57,391 nt of DNA from Planctomycetota bacterium (GTDB taxonomy: Bacteria; Planctomycetota; Phycisphaerae; UBA1845): the NCBI GenBank assembly GCA_024275565.1, contig JAJRYY010000041.1:1-57391 (forward strand), given 5' to 3'. This document shows, piece by piece, positions 16,823-27,875 of the stretch. Under the pieces are notes generated by a model that was given only the letters and a program-made list of their open reading frames with translations, had not been told where the DNA came from and ran no database searches. Both the position numbers and the translations under genes were made by a program. Position 1 is the stretch's first letter, and each line of letters begins with the position of its first letter.

Positions 16823-18017
16823 ATGAACGAGCAAGCTGAAAAGACCATCCGTGTCCTCGTCGCACCTCTACTCTTCCCATTCGCCCCCCGACGCGTCGCT
16901 CGTTGGCATGAACACACACCGTTATGGCAACTCTACATCGCACACTGGATCGGTATGATCCTCGCAACAGCCACGTTCAGGGCTACCTACCTGATCTTCG
17001 ATTACTTTGGTGTGGAAGGCCCCGGTTTCCCTCTTCCCTTCCGAACCAATATGACGCTGATCACCTACGCCTGTGGGGAGGTCGCATTCATTGCAGTCGC
17101 GATGAGCATGACCTGCTGGGCCGCGCGACCCGAACCCATCAAAAACACCTTCCACCACACCCTTCGCATGAGCTGGTTGTTCTCCGGACACCTGACGTGG
17201 ATCGCCATAAGCTTCGTAGCGGCGATGCATCTGATGCCACCCAAAATAATCATAGGACCATCACCGCCGCGATACTACATGTACACGATATCCTTCGCAC
17301 TGATCGCAGCCACCATCATCTGGTCGATCGTCAGCTATCTTCGTGCAGTGACCGCACCACGAAACAACCAGCCTTTGCAACAATCCCATCCGCTCTGCGA
17401 ATGGTGCGGATACACGCTAAGCCATCTCGACGGAATCGACCGCTGCCCCGAATGCGGAAAACCAACCGCCCCGTCCATCGAAGAAAACCCACGCATCCCC
17501 TACCAGTATCGAGTCGGAGCCGGAGGATTGTGGCAGTTCTGGAAAACCCCCGACCAACTGCTACGACGCAGTACCGACAGGCGTTATCTGGGTGTTCATC
17601 AGTTGCTGCACCCTCGCGGGTATCGCCGGATTCGCAGGAGGCATAATCGTCATCGGAATGACACAGGGATTCGACATTTCATTCGCTATCATCGCCGCCA
17701 CCTTCATCATATTCGCATGCTTCATCGCGTGGTGCTTCTTCATGCTTGGCTCTACCGTCGCATCTGGTATCGGTTTCCTCATGTCCAGACGCGTCGGCAG
17801 GAATCGACTCGCAGCAACCTTTCATCTCGTCGCACTCAGCGCTGGCGCCTTTCCGATATTGACCGCGCCAGCCATGATATTGTTTGCACTCACCGGGGCG
17901 GGATTCCTGTCTCCTGCGGAAATCCTGCTGGTACTCGGACTCGTCATCGCCATCGCACTGTGCTATGTGTCATCGATCTGGCACCGAATGCAATTTGCAA
18001 TCTACAGCAACAAGTGA
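16823..18017 (+). pseudogene. Zinc-ribbon membrane protein, frameshifted
   Basis: The reading frame from ATG 16823 encodes an N-terminal hydrophilic start, four membrane segments and then a zinc ribbon, CEWCGYTLSHLDGIDRCPECG (two Cys pairs, near residues 193-214), of a type very common in planctomycete membrane proteins. At about 17545-17551 (AAAACCCCCG) the frame is lost: the 16823 frame turns into Arg/His-rich nonsense, while the +1 frame reads KTPTNCYDAVPTG and goes on with three clean membrane segments to a stop at 18015-18017. Removing one C from the C5 run restores a single 397-residue protein. It is either a real frameshift mutation or a homopolymer sequencing error. The function is unknown. 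Confidence 0.75.
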
Positions 18018-18052
18018 CACACCCTGGCACCATAAACCACGGGAAAGAATCG

Positions 18053-18934
18053 CTACGCAAACAACACATACCGCCTTTGCGGCTCGGCGAAACCCGCAAA
18101 CTCCTCTGGCACGAAATCGTACTCCGGCGCATCCCACGTATCACCATAGTGATATAGAAATGTCTTTTTCTTCACATCGTCCGGCATCGTGCGAAGCTCT
18201 GACAGCGAGGCGTGGACAGGATTCTCATTCTCAACAAGCTGCACGTCGTGAAAATTCATCTTCGCAGACGTCATCATCCCACGATACGTCTCAAAATCGA
18301 ACCGCGTATCGCCCGAGAAAAACACCGTCTCATCCGTCTTCAAATCACGCATCAGCACGCCATTAGATGGCCAATCATATTTCCGCTCGATCTGAATATG
18401 GTCCGTCGGAAAAATCTCAAACTGGTAGCGCTTGAGCAACTGAAACGGTTCATACCCGGTATCCGTAGCGCGTACCGCAAGGATGAAAAAGAAATCCTGC
18501 AACAGGGCATACCTCCCCGGCATCGGACTCATCCCGCCCTTGAGCGACGTATCCCACAGGTTCACCAGAATGTTCATCGAGCTGATGATCTGCGGTTTGA
18601 ACGCTTTCCCAGTCTTGGGATCGCTCTGCACAAAAACATTCGTAAGCGACAGCTCCTCCAGACCCCCAATGTGGTCACCGTGCTGATGGGTAATCAAGAT
18701 CCGCCGCAACTTCCGATAATCCACGGATCCGTCCATATTCAGGTAGTCGTATCCCGGTTTCTGCATCAATTCGTGCAGAGCAAGATTACCGGTCCCACCA
18801 AGATCGATCAGCATGGTGTCGTTCGGCTCATCCTGCTTATCCGGACCATGGTTCCAGGCTTCGATGAGGACATTGGACTGATGATTGCGCTTCGCGAAAG
18901 CACTCCCGACGCCAAGAAACGTTAGGGTAAGCAT
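18053..18934 (-). CDS. MBL-fold metallo-hydrolase (RNase Z-like)
   Basis: A 293-residue metallo-beta-lactamase-fold enzyme. The ATG at 18934 is chosen over a longer open frame because it follows GGAGG at 9 nt and starts the typical MLTLTFLGVGSAF strand. Metal-binding motifs are THQHGDHIGG (HxHxDH), FFSGDTRFD (Asp) and the later His residues FLYHYGD and HASLSEL. The order and spacing fit the RNase Z/phosphodiesterase-type branch, but without the exosite of true tRNase Z, so RNA or cyclic-nucleotide substrates are both open. The gene stands alone between convergent or unrelated neighbours. Confidence 0.85.
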   Translation of the reverse strand: MLTLTFLGVGSAFAKRNHQSNVLIEAWNHGPDKQDEPNDTMLIDLGGTGNLALHELMQKPGYDYLNMDGSVDYRKLRRILITHQHGDHIGGLEELSLTNVFVQSDPKTGKAFKPQIISSMNILVNLWDTSLKGGMSPMPGRYALLQDFFFILAVRATDTGYEPFQLLKRYQFEIFPTDHIQIERKYDWPSNGVLMRDLKTDETVFFSGDTRFDFETYRGMMTSAKMNFHDVQLVENENPVHASLSELRTMPDDVKKKTFLYHYGDTWDAPEYDFVPEEFAGFAEPQRRYVLFA

Positions 18935-19245
18935 GTTCTCGCTCCTCCACGGGTCATGATAGACCGCTCGAAAGATGCGACGCAGCCAAACGTCGCTCTG
19001 GGTTGAAGCTCGTTTCAATACTGGATTACGATTGGTACCTCGTAACTGCCCCCATTTTAACGTCTGTTGTCGCACTTTGCCAACAGCCGATATTCTCACT
19101 TCTGCGCGACAGTGGCCCACTTCGAGATGGGGTGATTTCTGGAAAACCGACGCGTTAGGCGTATTCCCTATGCAATAATACGACGCCAAGCCCGATATCA
19201 CGCTGAGGGCGAAATAGACACGCCGCCCGTCATCACTCGAAATTT

Positions 19246-19304
19246 GGGGTGCGGACCTGGTATTCCCCCTGGAATCCCCGACCGGCCAGGCCGCCCCTTT
19301 TTTT
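19246..19304 (+). terminator. Possible terminator, plus strand
   Basis: GGGG-CGG-CCTGG (from 19246, with two bulges) can pair with CCAGGCCGCCCC (19286-19297), followed at once by seven T (19298-19304). No annotated plus-strand gene precedes it closely, so it may end an unseen short transcript or be fortuitous. Confidence 0.3.
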
Positions 19305-19391
19305 GATACGCAGACCCATGGAAGCAAATGGACACGGAGTTTTTGGAACAAAACGACCTGTCAAACCGTATGGCGCGAGATTGGGGTAAGA

Positions 19392-19445
19392 TCGACGGAT
19401 TGTGGCGAACTGACGGATTGCGGCGAATCGACGGATTGTGGCGAA
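19392..19445. repeat. 18-bp tandem repeat, three copies
   Basis: TCGACGGATTGTGGCGAA at 19392-19409, a diverged copy at 19410-19427 and an exact copy at 19428-19445, immediately downstream of the atpC stop. Confidence 0.9.
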
Positions 19446-19458
19446 TTGTCTAGGATTT

Positions 19459-19860
19459 TCAAGCGTTACTTGAAATGCGCTTTCTGGCGCGGGCCCGCCG
19501 GACAGCGAGGTCGCGGGCTTCAGCACTGCCAGCTTCGCTGACGGTGAGAGATAGCGCCTTGCGGAGTTCTTCGTCGGCGCTGGCTATATCGATATCCCCA
19601 GCAGCCTCTGCCCGTTCCGTCAACACATTCAGCGTATTGGACAGCATCTGGGCGAATCCGCCATCCACGAAGTATCGCCTGGTCCCATCATCGGTATCGA
19701 TGCGAAGCTCACCCACACCAAGTTTGCACAAAAGCGGGGCACGGTTTTTGAGAAAACCGAACTGCCCGTCGTGCCCCGGGATGGCGACGAACGTCGCTGC
19801 GCAATCCAGAAGCTGAGCATCCGGAGTGATGAGATTGCAGTGAAGTTTTTCATTGGCCAT
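19459..19860 (-). CDS. atpC: ATP synthase epsilon subunit
   Basis: Central-stalk subunit of F1, 133 residues, normal length. The N-terminal beta-sandwich has LHCNLITPDAQLLD and the family motif IPGHDGQFGFLKNRAPLL; the C-terminal two-helix hairpin (about 85-130, ending in VRRARARKRISS) is present, so regulatory inhibition of ATP hydrolysis is possible. It is the last gene of the atp operon, separated from atpD by an unusually long 204-bp repeat-filled spacer. Confidence 0.95.
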   Translation of the reverse strand: MANEKLHCNLITPDAQLLDCAATFVAIPGHDGQFGFLKNRAPLLCKLGVGELRIDTDDGTRRYFVDGGFAQMLSNTLNVLTERAEAAGDIDIASADEELRKALSLTVSEAGSAEARDLAVRRARARKRISSNA

Positions 19861-20064
19861 GATACGTCACACTCCCACTTCAATTCAGCAACACTTTATG
19901 CAAAACGACCGTTTCACTTCGTGCAACACAACAGTTCCACTACTTACAAACGACAGCATCACTTCATGCAGACTACAGTACCACTTCATATAGGCTACAG
20001 CTTCACTTCATGCGGACCGTCGGCCAATCGTTATACGACACCACAGGCCCATCGCTATGCAAGA
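19861..20064. repeat. Degenerate repeat-filled atpD-atpC spacer
   Basis: The whole gap is made of imperfect copies of ACAGnnnCACTTCATGC-type text (for example CATCACTTCATGCAGACTAC, then TACCACTTCATATAGGCTAC, then CTTCACTTCATGCGG), with periods of about 20-26. No hairpin or promoter stands out. Confidence 0.5.
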
Positions 20065-21522
<1,458 letters not shown>

Positions 21523-21604
21523 TTACTGCTCCACACATCTTTCATTTCGAGGGTTCGCTACCCTGGTACAGGGCTTATTCTCACCCGGATTTAGCAATCA
21601 TACC

Positions 21605-22510
21605 CTATTTCAGGGCTTCTACACCGCCCATGATGTCCAGCAATTCGGTCGTAATCTGAGACTGTCGGGCACGATTGAACTGCTGCCCGAGCAATTTACT
21701 CATTTCGCTGGCGGCGTCTGTGGCACTCTTCATGGCCACCATTCGCGCGACGTTTTCACTCACCACGGCGTCATTAAAACATTGGAAAAGACAAATCTTC
21801 ACCGTTACGGGGAGAAGCTCCGTCAAAAGCGCCTGAGGGTCAGGCGAAAAATCATATTGAACCTGCCGCGACGCCGACGCGGCCCCTGCTCCTTCCGGGG
21901 TGCCAGCCGAATGGTCACCTTTAGACTCCTGCTCGATCGGGAGGAGTTTCAGGCAATCTGGGACCTGCCGGGCTGCTGTCAGGTACTTCATATAGACGAT
22001 GCTGACTGCTGAGTATACGCCAGCTTCGTAATCGTCCATAAATCCGGTTGCGATGGGTTCGACCTGGAGAAATTCCGGAGCATCGGGCAAACCAGTGAAA
22101 TCTTTCTTTAGTTCCTGCCCGACGAAACGGAAGTAGGTCGACCCTTTTTTGCCCACGGTATAAATGTCCGTTTCGATGCCCGCTTCGGAATTGTCTTTGA
22201 TCTTGTTTCGGGCAGCGCGGATGATGTTGGCGTTGTATCCGCCGCAAAGTCCACGATTGGAGGTGAGCACCAGAATTGCTTCACGTTTGACATCTGGGTT
22301 CTGCTTGAGCAGTGGGTGCTTTACATCTGCACCGGCTGCGGTGACGTCTGCCATGACCTCGGCGATCTTCTCGGTGTAGGGTTTCGCGTTGACCGCTCGG
22401 CCGAGCGACTGCTGATAACGCGCGGTTGCGATCAACTGCATCGTGCGCGTAATCTTCTTGATGTTGTTGACGGCTTTACGCCGTTCGTCGATTGCTCGTG
22501 CCTTTGCCAT
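21605..22510 (-). CDS. atpG: ATP synthase gamma subunit
   Basis: The rotating central shaft, 301 residues. The N-terminal helix (RAIDERRKAVNNIKKITRTMQLIATARYQ) and C-terminal helix (ATDAASEMSKLLGQQFNRARQSQITTELLDIMGGVEAL) form the coiled-coil shaft; the Rossmann-like middle has LTSNRGLCGGYN. A loop of about 20 residues rich in Gly/Ala/Ser (near 205-225) is longer than in common homologues. Confidence 0.95.
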   Translation of the reverse strand: MAKARAIDERRKAVNNIKKITRTMQLIATARYQQSLGRAVNAKPYTEKIAEVMADVTAAGADVKHPLLKQNPDVKREAILVLTSNRGLCGGYNANIIRAARNKIKDNSEAGIETDIYTVGKKGSTYFRFVGQELKKDFTGLPDAPEFLQVEPIATGFMDDYEAGVYSAVSIVYMKYLTAARQVPDCLKLLPIEQESKGDHSAGTPEGAGAASASRQVQYDFSPDPQALLTELLPVTVKICLFQCFNDAVVSENVARMVAMKSATDAASEMSKLLGQQFNRARQSQITTELLDIMGGVEALK

Positions 22511-22557
22511 GAATCCCTATTCCTGCGTCCGCGTTTCCAGTGCCGATGTCGCTTGCC

Positions 22558-24219
22558 TTATCGTTTTGCTACGAAACTCTTCTTGAAGTTTCCGAGTACG
22601 TCTTCGACTTTCTTGCGAAGGTCGTCGTCCATCTGTCCGGTTGTATCGAGTGTCTCGAAGATCTCGGGGAACTCGTTGTGGATATGGGCGTGCAGTGCTT
22701 TTTCAAATACGAGCACCTGGTCCAGTGGCAGATCGTCGAGGAAGCCCTGGGTACCGGCGTAAATACTCACAACCTGCTCGCTCAGTTTATAGGGCTGAAA
22801 TTGTGGCTGCTTGAGAAGCTCGACCATGCGACGGCCACGATCCAACTGGCGCTGAGTGACGTCATCGAGATCGGTACCGAGCTGTGCGAAAGCTTCGAGC
22901 TCGCGGAAGGCTGCGAGGTCGAGTCGCAGAGAACCGGAAATCTTCTTCATCGCTTTCTTCTGGGCATTTCCACCCACGCGAGAGACGCTGATACCAACGT
23001 TGACGGCGGGTCGCACGCCAGCGAAGAAGAGGTTGGGTTCGAGATAAATCTGTCCGTCTGTGATACTGATGACGTTGGTCGGGATGTATGCGGATACCTC
23101 ACCCTCGAGCGTTTCGATAATCGGGAGGGCTGTCAGCGATCCGCCGCTGGTGGGATCTACACGGACTTCGTGATCTGATGCACCGAGTTTTTCTGCTGCT
23201 TCCTTTGCTTCATCGACACCGGGGGCGCCAACGTAGACCTTGCCATCCACGCCGTCTTTCGCATCTGCGGGTGCGCCCTTCTTCACAACAAAGCGACGCT
23301 CGGCCAACTTACAAGCTCGCTCGAGGAGGCGACTGTGGATGTAGAAGACGTCACCGGGGTATGCCTCGCGGCCTGGCGGGCGACGCAGGAGCAGGGACAT
23401 CTGGCGGTATGCGGCTGCCTGCTTGGAGAGGTCGTCGTAGACGCAAAGTGTGTGTCCACCCTGGCGGTATGTGAAGTATTCCGCCATTGCACAACCGGCG
23501 TATGGGGCGATGAACTGAAGCGGAGCCGGGACGGAACTGCTCGCGACGACGACAATGGTGTAGTCCATCGCACCGCGTTCGCGGAGTACTTCGACGAGGC
23601 TTGCGACAGTGGATTCCTTCTGCCCGATGGCGACATAGACACAGACCATGTCGCCGCCCTTCTGGTTGATAATCGCGTCGATGGCGACGGCTGTCTTACC
23701 GGTTTTTCGGTCGCCAATGATGAGTTCACGCTGGCCTCGACCGACGGGGATCATGCTGTCGATGGCTTTGATGCCGGTCTGCATCGGCTGGGTGACCGGC
23801 TGCCTGCCCGCGATGCCCGGTGCGATGATTTCAAGCGGGGAGGTGTGCGGTGTTTCGATGGCACCGCGACCGTCGAGCGGGCGACCGAGCGGATCGACCA
23901 CGCGTCCGATCATGGCTTCGCCGACCGGGACGCTGAGGAGACGCCCGGTCCTTCGGACTTCGTCGCCTTCCTTAATGCCCAGGTAATCGCCGAGGATGGC
24001 GGTTCCGACGGAGTTTTCTTCGAGGTTCAAGACCTGTCCGAATTGTCCGTTTGAGAACTCCACGAGCTCGGAGGCGAATGCGTTTCGCAGGCCGTAGACC
24101 CTCGCGATACCGTCACCGACTGCGATGACACGGCCGACCTCAGCCACATCGACCTCGCTGCGATAGTTTTTGATCTCCTCCTGGAGAACACTTGAGATTT
24201 CATCGACTTTGAATTTCAT
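22558..24219 (-). CDS. atpA: ATP synthase alpha subunit with insertion
   Basis: Non-catalytic F1 subunit, 553 residues from ATG 24219 (an upstream TTG at 24228 adds three). Walker A is GDRKTGKT, with Lys where most have Gln; SxxxPA-type and [10 protein letters not shown]-terminal motifs are normal. It is 40-50 residues longer than usual. The excess is a hydrophilic segment (about 308-357, between [10 protein letters not shown] and [12 protein letters not shown]) rich in Lys, Asp, Ala and Gly, at a point where standard alpha subunits have a tight connection. It does not touch the nucleotide site motifs. It could be a lineage-specific surface loop. Confidence 0.96.
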   Translation of the reverse strand: MKFKVDEISSVLQEEIKNYRSEVDVAEVGRVIAVGDGIARVYGLRNAFASELVEFSNGQFGQVLNLEENSVGTAILGDYLGIKEGDEVRRTGRLLSVPVGEAMIGRVVDPLGRPLDGRGAIETPHTSPLEIIAPGIAGRQPVTQPMQTGIKAIDSMIPVGRGQRELIIGDRKTGKTAVAIDAIINQKGGDMVCVYVAIGQKESTVASLVEVLRERGAMDYTIVVVASSSVPAPLQFIAPYAGCAMAEYFTYRQGGHTLCVYDDLSKQAAAYRQMSLLLRRPPGREAYPGDVFYIHSRLLERACKLAERRFVVKKGAPADAKDGVDGKVYVGAPGVDEAKEAAEKLGASDHEVRVDPTSGGSLTALPIIETLEGEVSAYIPTNVISITDGQIYLEPNLFFAGVRPAVNVGISVSRVGGNAQKKAMKKISGSLRLDLAAFRELEAFAQLGTDLDDVTQRQLDRGRRMVELLKQPQFQPYKLSEQVVSIYAGTQGFLDDLPLDQVLVFEKALHAHIHNEFPEIFETLDTTGQMDDDLRKKVEDVLGNFKKSFVAKR

Positions 24220-24362
24220 AACCGTCAACCTGTTCGGTTTGAGGCGTCTTTTTCAGACGCGTTCAGTTTATTCTTGAGCGTCTATTTCTACTGCGCCCGA
24301 CGCCTCGTCTGTATTGTTCTCTGCACCAATTCGGCAACTATCCTTGCCACTATGCTTCGCTA

Positions 24363-24959
24363 CTAATCCTGTACATACGACCGACCGCTCTGAATTTCGC
24401 GTGATGCACGGTTGTCGAGCGTTTTCCGAAATCGCCGCAGCTTATTCACAACGCTGAAATCGAGCTTTTTGTCGCCAATGTGGACAACGAGACCGCCGAG
24501 CAGCCCTGGTTCCACACATTCGGTCAGGATCGGGTCTCTGCCAGCATACGCCTTCAACGCAGATACGAGCGATTCACGCACGGAATCCGAAAGCGAAGTC
24601 GGCGTCGAAACAGTCACCTCGACCTGATTCTTCAGTGCTTCGTTTGCCAGCCTGGACTGTATGAAAATCTGCTCGACGAGCGGCAGGCGATCCTTCCGGT
24701 TGAGCACCTGTAGAAAGTCGAGCAGCAAATCAGCCATCCTGCCGCGAAGTGTTTTTTCCAGCGAGGCTGCGCGGGCATCGGCGTCGATCGTCGCGTCCAC
24801 GAGGAACGATTCAAATTCCGGCGTCGCGTTGATATACGCCACGAATCCGTCGAATTCTTCGAGCAGATCGTCCAACGGAACGTCGTCGCCAGCCAGCGCC
24901 ATCAGTGCCCTGGCGTATGTTTCCGCAATCGCAATGCCTACGTCATTTACCGCTTGCAT
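24363..24959 (-). CDS. atpH: ATP synthase delta subunit
   Basis: Peripheral-stalk cap of F1, 198 residues. The N-terminal helical bundle starts VNDVGIAIAETYARALMALA, and the C-terminal part has the family motif VEPGLLGGLVVHIGDKKLDFSV. The length is slightly above the usual 175-180. It stands between atpF (61-bp gap) and atpA. Confidence 0.93.
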   Translation of the reverse strand: MQAVNDVGIAIAETYARALMALAGDDVPLDDLLEEFDGFVAYINATPEFESFLVDATIDADARAASLEKTLRGRMADLLLDFLQVLNRKDRLPLVEQIFIQSRLANEALKNQVEVTVSTPTSLSDSVRESLVSALKAYAGRDPILTECVEPGLLGGLVVHIGDKKLDFSVVNKLRRFRKTLDNRASREIQSGRSYVQD

Positions 24960-25020
24960 GATCCGTGCCTTCGCCTGCTGCTCCGTGATTCAACAATGCC
25001 AACCCAAGTAATGGGAATCC

Positions 25021-25713
25021 CTAGTTCGCGTGCAATTTGGAAAGCTCGTCAACCGATTCGCTCACCAGACGCTCGTGATCCGCAGCATTAAGTTCCTTAC
25101 CAACAATCTTGCCAGCCACTTCCGTCGCGAGCTGTGCGGTCAAACCGTACAACTCCTTGATGGCTGTGTCCCGGGCGAGCGAGATTTCCGATTTTGCCCG
25201 ATCCAGCATTGCGGTGGCCTCGTCGCGTGCCTCCTGCTCAATCTTCCTGTGCAGGACCTCCGCATCGCGCCGCCCCTCTTCCACCATCGCAGTGGCTTCT
25301 TCCCGGGCGGCCTGCAGACGTTGCTCGTATTCCTTCATGCTCGCCTCAGCCGATTCGCGATCCTGCTTCGCCTTCGCAAGCGAGTCACGAATGAACTCTT
25401 CCCGCTGCTGCAGCGATGTGAGGATCGGTTTCCAGGCGAATTTACCGAGTACGCCAATCACGATGAGAAACGTCAGCCAACTCCAGAAGATGTTTCCGAG
25501 GTCGCCAGTGAACAGCGTTGGCTGTTCGTGACCATCACCGTGCGCGGCGTCGTCTGATCCACCATCATGCGAATCACCCGCGTGGGTGCTTGCTGCATGA
25601 TTGCCATGACCATCCGATGCACCATGATCCTGTGCGACTGCGTTCACCGCAGAGACCGCCATCACGCCAGCCAACAGGATGGCAAGGATTCTCGCGTCGT
25701 TCCACTTTTTCAT
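25021..25713 (-). CDS. atpF: ATP synthase b subunit with signal peptide
   Basis: Peripheral-stalk subunit, 230 residues from ATG 25713 (the frame is open upstream, but that part is Arg-rich and unlikely). It starts with a signal-peptide-like segment (MKKWNDAR, hydrophobic core, AVAQ), followed by a His/Asp/Gly-rich stretch (about 29-62), then the normal b-subunit membrane helix (NIFWSWLTFLIVIGVLGKFAWKPI) and a long Glu/Arg/Ala-rich coiled coil. The usual b subunit is 155-170 residues; the extra N-terminus would put a His-rich segment on the periplasmic side. Confidence 0.93.
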   Translation of the reverse strand: MKKWNDARILAILLAGVMAVSAVNAVAQDHGASDGHGNHAASTHAGDSHDGGSDDAAHGDGHEQPTLFTGDLGNIFWSWLTFLIVIGVLGKFAWKPILTSLQQREEFIRDSLAKAKQDRESAEASMKEYEQRLQAAREEATAMVEEGRRDAEVLHRKIEQEARDEATAMLDRAKSEISLARDTAIKELYGLTAQLATEVAGKIVGKELNAADHERLVSESVDELSKLHAN

Positions 25714-25898
25714 ATTCGACCGTCGCGTTCTGTCGCCGGACCGACGAAGCGGGATACCACCCGCCCGCCGACACCGACTCATTTCCAATGTCACAAAATA
25801 TCCAACATCGCAGCGATCCGTAGCCGCAAGGCCACCAGGGTCACCGTCAATCTTGATGACTGTCCTACTTTATTCACATCGACTGACTGCAAATCGCC

Positions 25899-26240
25899 TC
25901 AGGCAATCGCTGCCAGGAAGCATCCGAGCACGCCGAACAACGTTGCACCCTCGATCATGGCTGCGGTGATGATGGTCGTGGTGCTGATGTTACCTGCAAC
26001 CTCAGGCTGACGAGCCATGGACTCGACTGCACTGCCACCGATGCGACCAATACCAGCTGCTCCACCCATGACAACGAGTCCAGCACCGATACCGCCACCA
26101 ATCGCCTTCGCACCGGTCGCATCCAACCAATGCCCAGTCTGACCTTCGCCATCCGCAGCAGCAGCGGTATCCGCAAAAACCAAAAATGTCCCACCAACAA
26201 TCAGCAGGAGATACAGAAAATTCTTGTTGAACTTAATCAT
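25899..26240 (-). CDS. atpE: ATP synthase c subunit with signal peptide
   Basis: Rotor-ring proteolipid, 113 residues from ATG 26240. Residues 1-30 look like a cleavable signal peptide (hydrophobic core, ADTAAAA); the remaining 80 residues are a normal c hairpin: glycine-rich helix 1 (GGGIGAGLVVMGGAAGIGRIGG), polar loop ARQPE and helix 2 with the ion-carrying Glu in MIEGATLFG. The Gln of helix 1 and Ser/Thr after the Glu that mark sodium-type rings are absent, so a proton-driven enzyme is likely. Confidence 0.95.
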   Translation of the reverse strand: MIKFNKNFLYLLLIVGGTFLVFADTAAAADGEGQTGHWLDATGAKAIGGGIGAGLVVMGGAAGIGRIGGSAVESMARQPEVAGNISTTTIITAAMIEGATLFGVLGCFLAAIA

Positions 26241-26377
26241 AATACAACATCCCTTCACTTCTATGGTGGACACCTCGCGGGAACCAGCGTCCAATCTTCT
26301 CGCCATCGCCGTCAAGCCTGGTGGCCCGCTTGCCCCGCAACTCCGCGAGCATGGCGAATATCATTATTGGTTACGAC

Positions 26378-26425
26378 TACAACTTCTATACAGCGACACT
26401 TCTATGCAGCTACACTTCTATGCTA
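26378..26425. repeat. 16-bp tandem repeat in atpE-atpB spacer
   Basis: ACTTCTAT at 26382, 26398 and 26414 within near-identical 16-bp units (CAGCnACACTTCTATG). The 191-bp spacer between atpB and atpE otherwise shows nothing. Confidence 0.7.
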
Positions 26426-26431
26426 CTCGCG

Positions 26432-27304
26432 TCAGTGTGCGGCTGCTTCGTCATGGTCGTCGTGATGGAACACGATTGACTGACCGATAAACACCGCCGA
26501 CAGGAACGCGAAAATAAAGGCCTGCAAAAAAGCCACAAATATCTCAAGCAAATTGAACAGCACACTCACAATCGTCACAACAAATGCAACACCCGATGCC
26601 CCGCCAGTTCCCAGTGCGTGGTAGGTGAGGGCGATGAAACTGGCAAGCACTGCGAGCAGCACATGACCAGCCACCATATTGGCGAAAAGTCGCACGGTCA
26701 GCGCGAAGATTTTGGCGACCAGCCCGACCAGCTCAACCGGGATGAGAATCGGCGCCAACCAGAGCGGTCCGGGGCAGAAATGCGCGATGTAGTGCATCCC
26801 GCCAAGTCGAAGCCCGTTGAAGACCATCATCACCATGGTGACGGTCGCGAGGGCACCTGTCACAAAGATGTTCCCGGTCGCAGCCCCACCAATCCCGTGG
26901 TGGGCCTCAGGAAATACACCCTGCACAGCACCGCGTGTGATGGCTTCCAGGGGAATCAATCCCAGGAGGTTGACCGTGAGAATGTAGAAAAAAGCAGACC
27001 AGATGTAGGGAATGAAACGGTCCGTATAATCTCCCAGCATTGGCTGAGCGATCTCGGTGCGGAGGTAGTTGCAAATCGAGTCGATGAAATTTCCGAACCC
27101 GCGTGGCGTCAAATCGCTGACAGGGTCGCCGGTCTGACGCATCCTCACCAGCATCGGAAAAAGGAACACCAGCAGAATCGCAGCGATAATCTGCATCACA
27201 ATATGGTTCGAGAGCAGGGTAAAATCAAAGCCCCCAACCTCGGTTTTCAGGTATATCCACTGGTAAACGTGATCCAGGGGATTGGATGATGCCAATAGGT
27301 ACAT
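26432..27304 (-). CDS. atpB: ATP synthase a subunit
   Basis: Membrane stator of Fo, 290 residues, 5-6 membrane helices. The essential Arg lies in ALTVRLFANMVAGH; other family motifs are LIPVELVGLVAKIF and FIPYIWSAFFYILTVNLLGLIP. The C-terminus is His-rich (HHDDHDEAAAH). The gap to the upstream atpI is only 3 bp. Confidence 0.95.
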   Translation of the reverse strand: MYLLASSNPLDHVYQWIYLKTEVGGFDFTLLSNHIVMQIIAAILLVFLFPMLVRMRQTGDPVSDLTPRGFGNFIDSICNYLRTEIAQPMLGDYTDRFIPYIWSAFFYILTVNLLGLIPLEAITRGAVQGVFPEAHHGIGGAATGNIFVTGALATVTMVMMVFNGLRLGGMHYIAHFCPGPLWLAPILIPVELVGLVAKIFALTVRLFANMVAGHVLLAVLASFIALTYHALGTGGASGVAFVVTIVSVLFNLLEIFVAFLQAFIFAFLSAVFIGQSIVFHHDDHDEAAAH

Positions 27305-27307
27305 CTT

Positions 27308-27859
27308 CTATGCGCTCCTGGAATCGAGTTTGCCCGTTGTCGTATCGCTTGACTTCATATCTTGTGTCGCCTGAGCATCTGTCTCAACTGACCGGATCGA
27401 TTTCAACATCGAGACCGGCGCCATCGTGTCTACCACCAGCAGTACGATGTAACTGATCGCCACCCAGAAAACGAAGGCGGTGTTATCCAATTTCCGACTC
27501 AACGCGATCGGTGCAACAATCAACATCACCAACAGCATCCGAATACAATTGCCCAGAAGAGCAGCCACAGGCGCCTTCTGTGCGTCGCTGGCGATCATGT
27601 AGCAGACCGGAATCGTACCGATCACGCTTGCAAGCAGACTGACCGCGATACCGAACCCCATTCCGACCACCCAGGTCTGACCGCCGAAGTACAAACTGGG
27701 CCAATATCCGACTGCACCCAGCGCGCCCGCACAGCCAACGCTGATAAGAACCAGCTTGATAAACGACCGGCGAAACATTTCGGCAGGATCCAACAGTGTC
27801 AATTTCCTCAGGAACGAAAGCCTTGGGCCCGACAGCACAGCAATCTGATCGTTCAACAA
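27308..27859 (-). CDS. atpI: AtpI-like membrane protein
   Basis: A hydrophobic 183-residue protein with about four membrane segments (near 30-50, 60-85, 95-120, 125-150), located where atpI lies in standard atp operons. In other bacteria AtpI assists c-ring assembly and magnesium handling. Sequence resemblance is weak, so the name rests mainly on position, size and topology. The frame opens with TTG; GTG at 27838 is an alternative start. Confidence 0.65.
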   Translation of the reverse strand: MLNDQIAVLSGPRLSFLRKLTLLDPAEMFRRSFIKLVLISVGCAGALGAVGYWPSLYFGGQTWVVGMGFGIAVSLLASVIGTIPVCYMIASDAQKAPVAALLGNCIRMLLVMLIVAPIALSRKLDNTAFVFWVAISYIVLLVVDTMAPVSMLKSIRSVETDAQATQDMKSSDTTTGKLDSRSA

Positions 27860-27875
27860 CAGCGGTCACTCAGTC

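Larger units (their letters stand above)
18935..19458. other. Spacer between MBL-fold gene and atpC
   Basis: No gene I can support. An open frame upstream of the MBL-fold gene runs to 19351 but its translation is unlike any protein and lies 5' of a strong ribosome-binding site. The stretch holds a possible plus-strand terminator and an 18-bp tandem repeat, listed separately. Confidence 0.5.

Noticed and set aside
18935..19351. N-terminal extension of the MBL-fold protein
   Set aside because: It precedes a strong ribosome-binding site and a canonical first beta strand; the extension resembles no protein.
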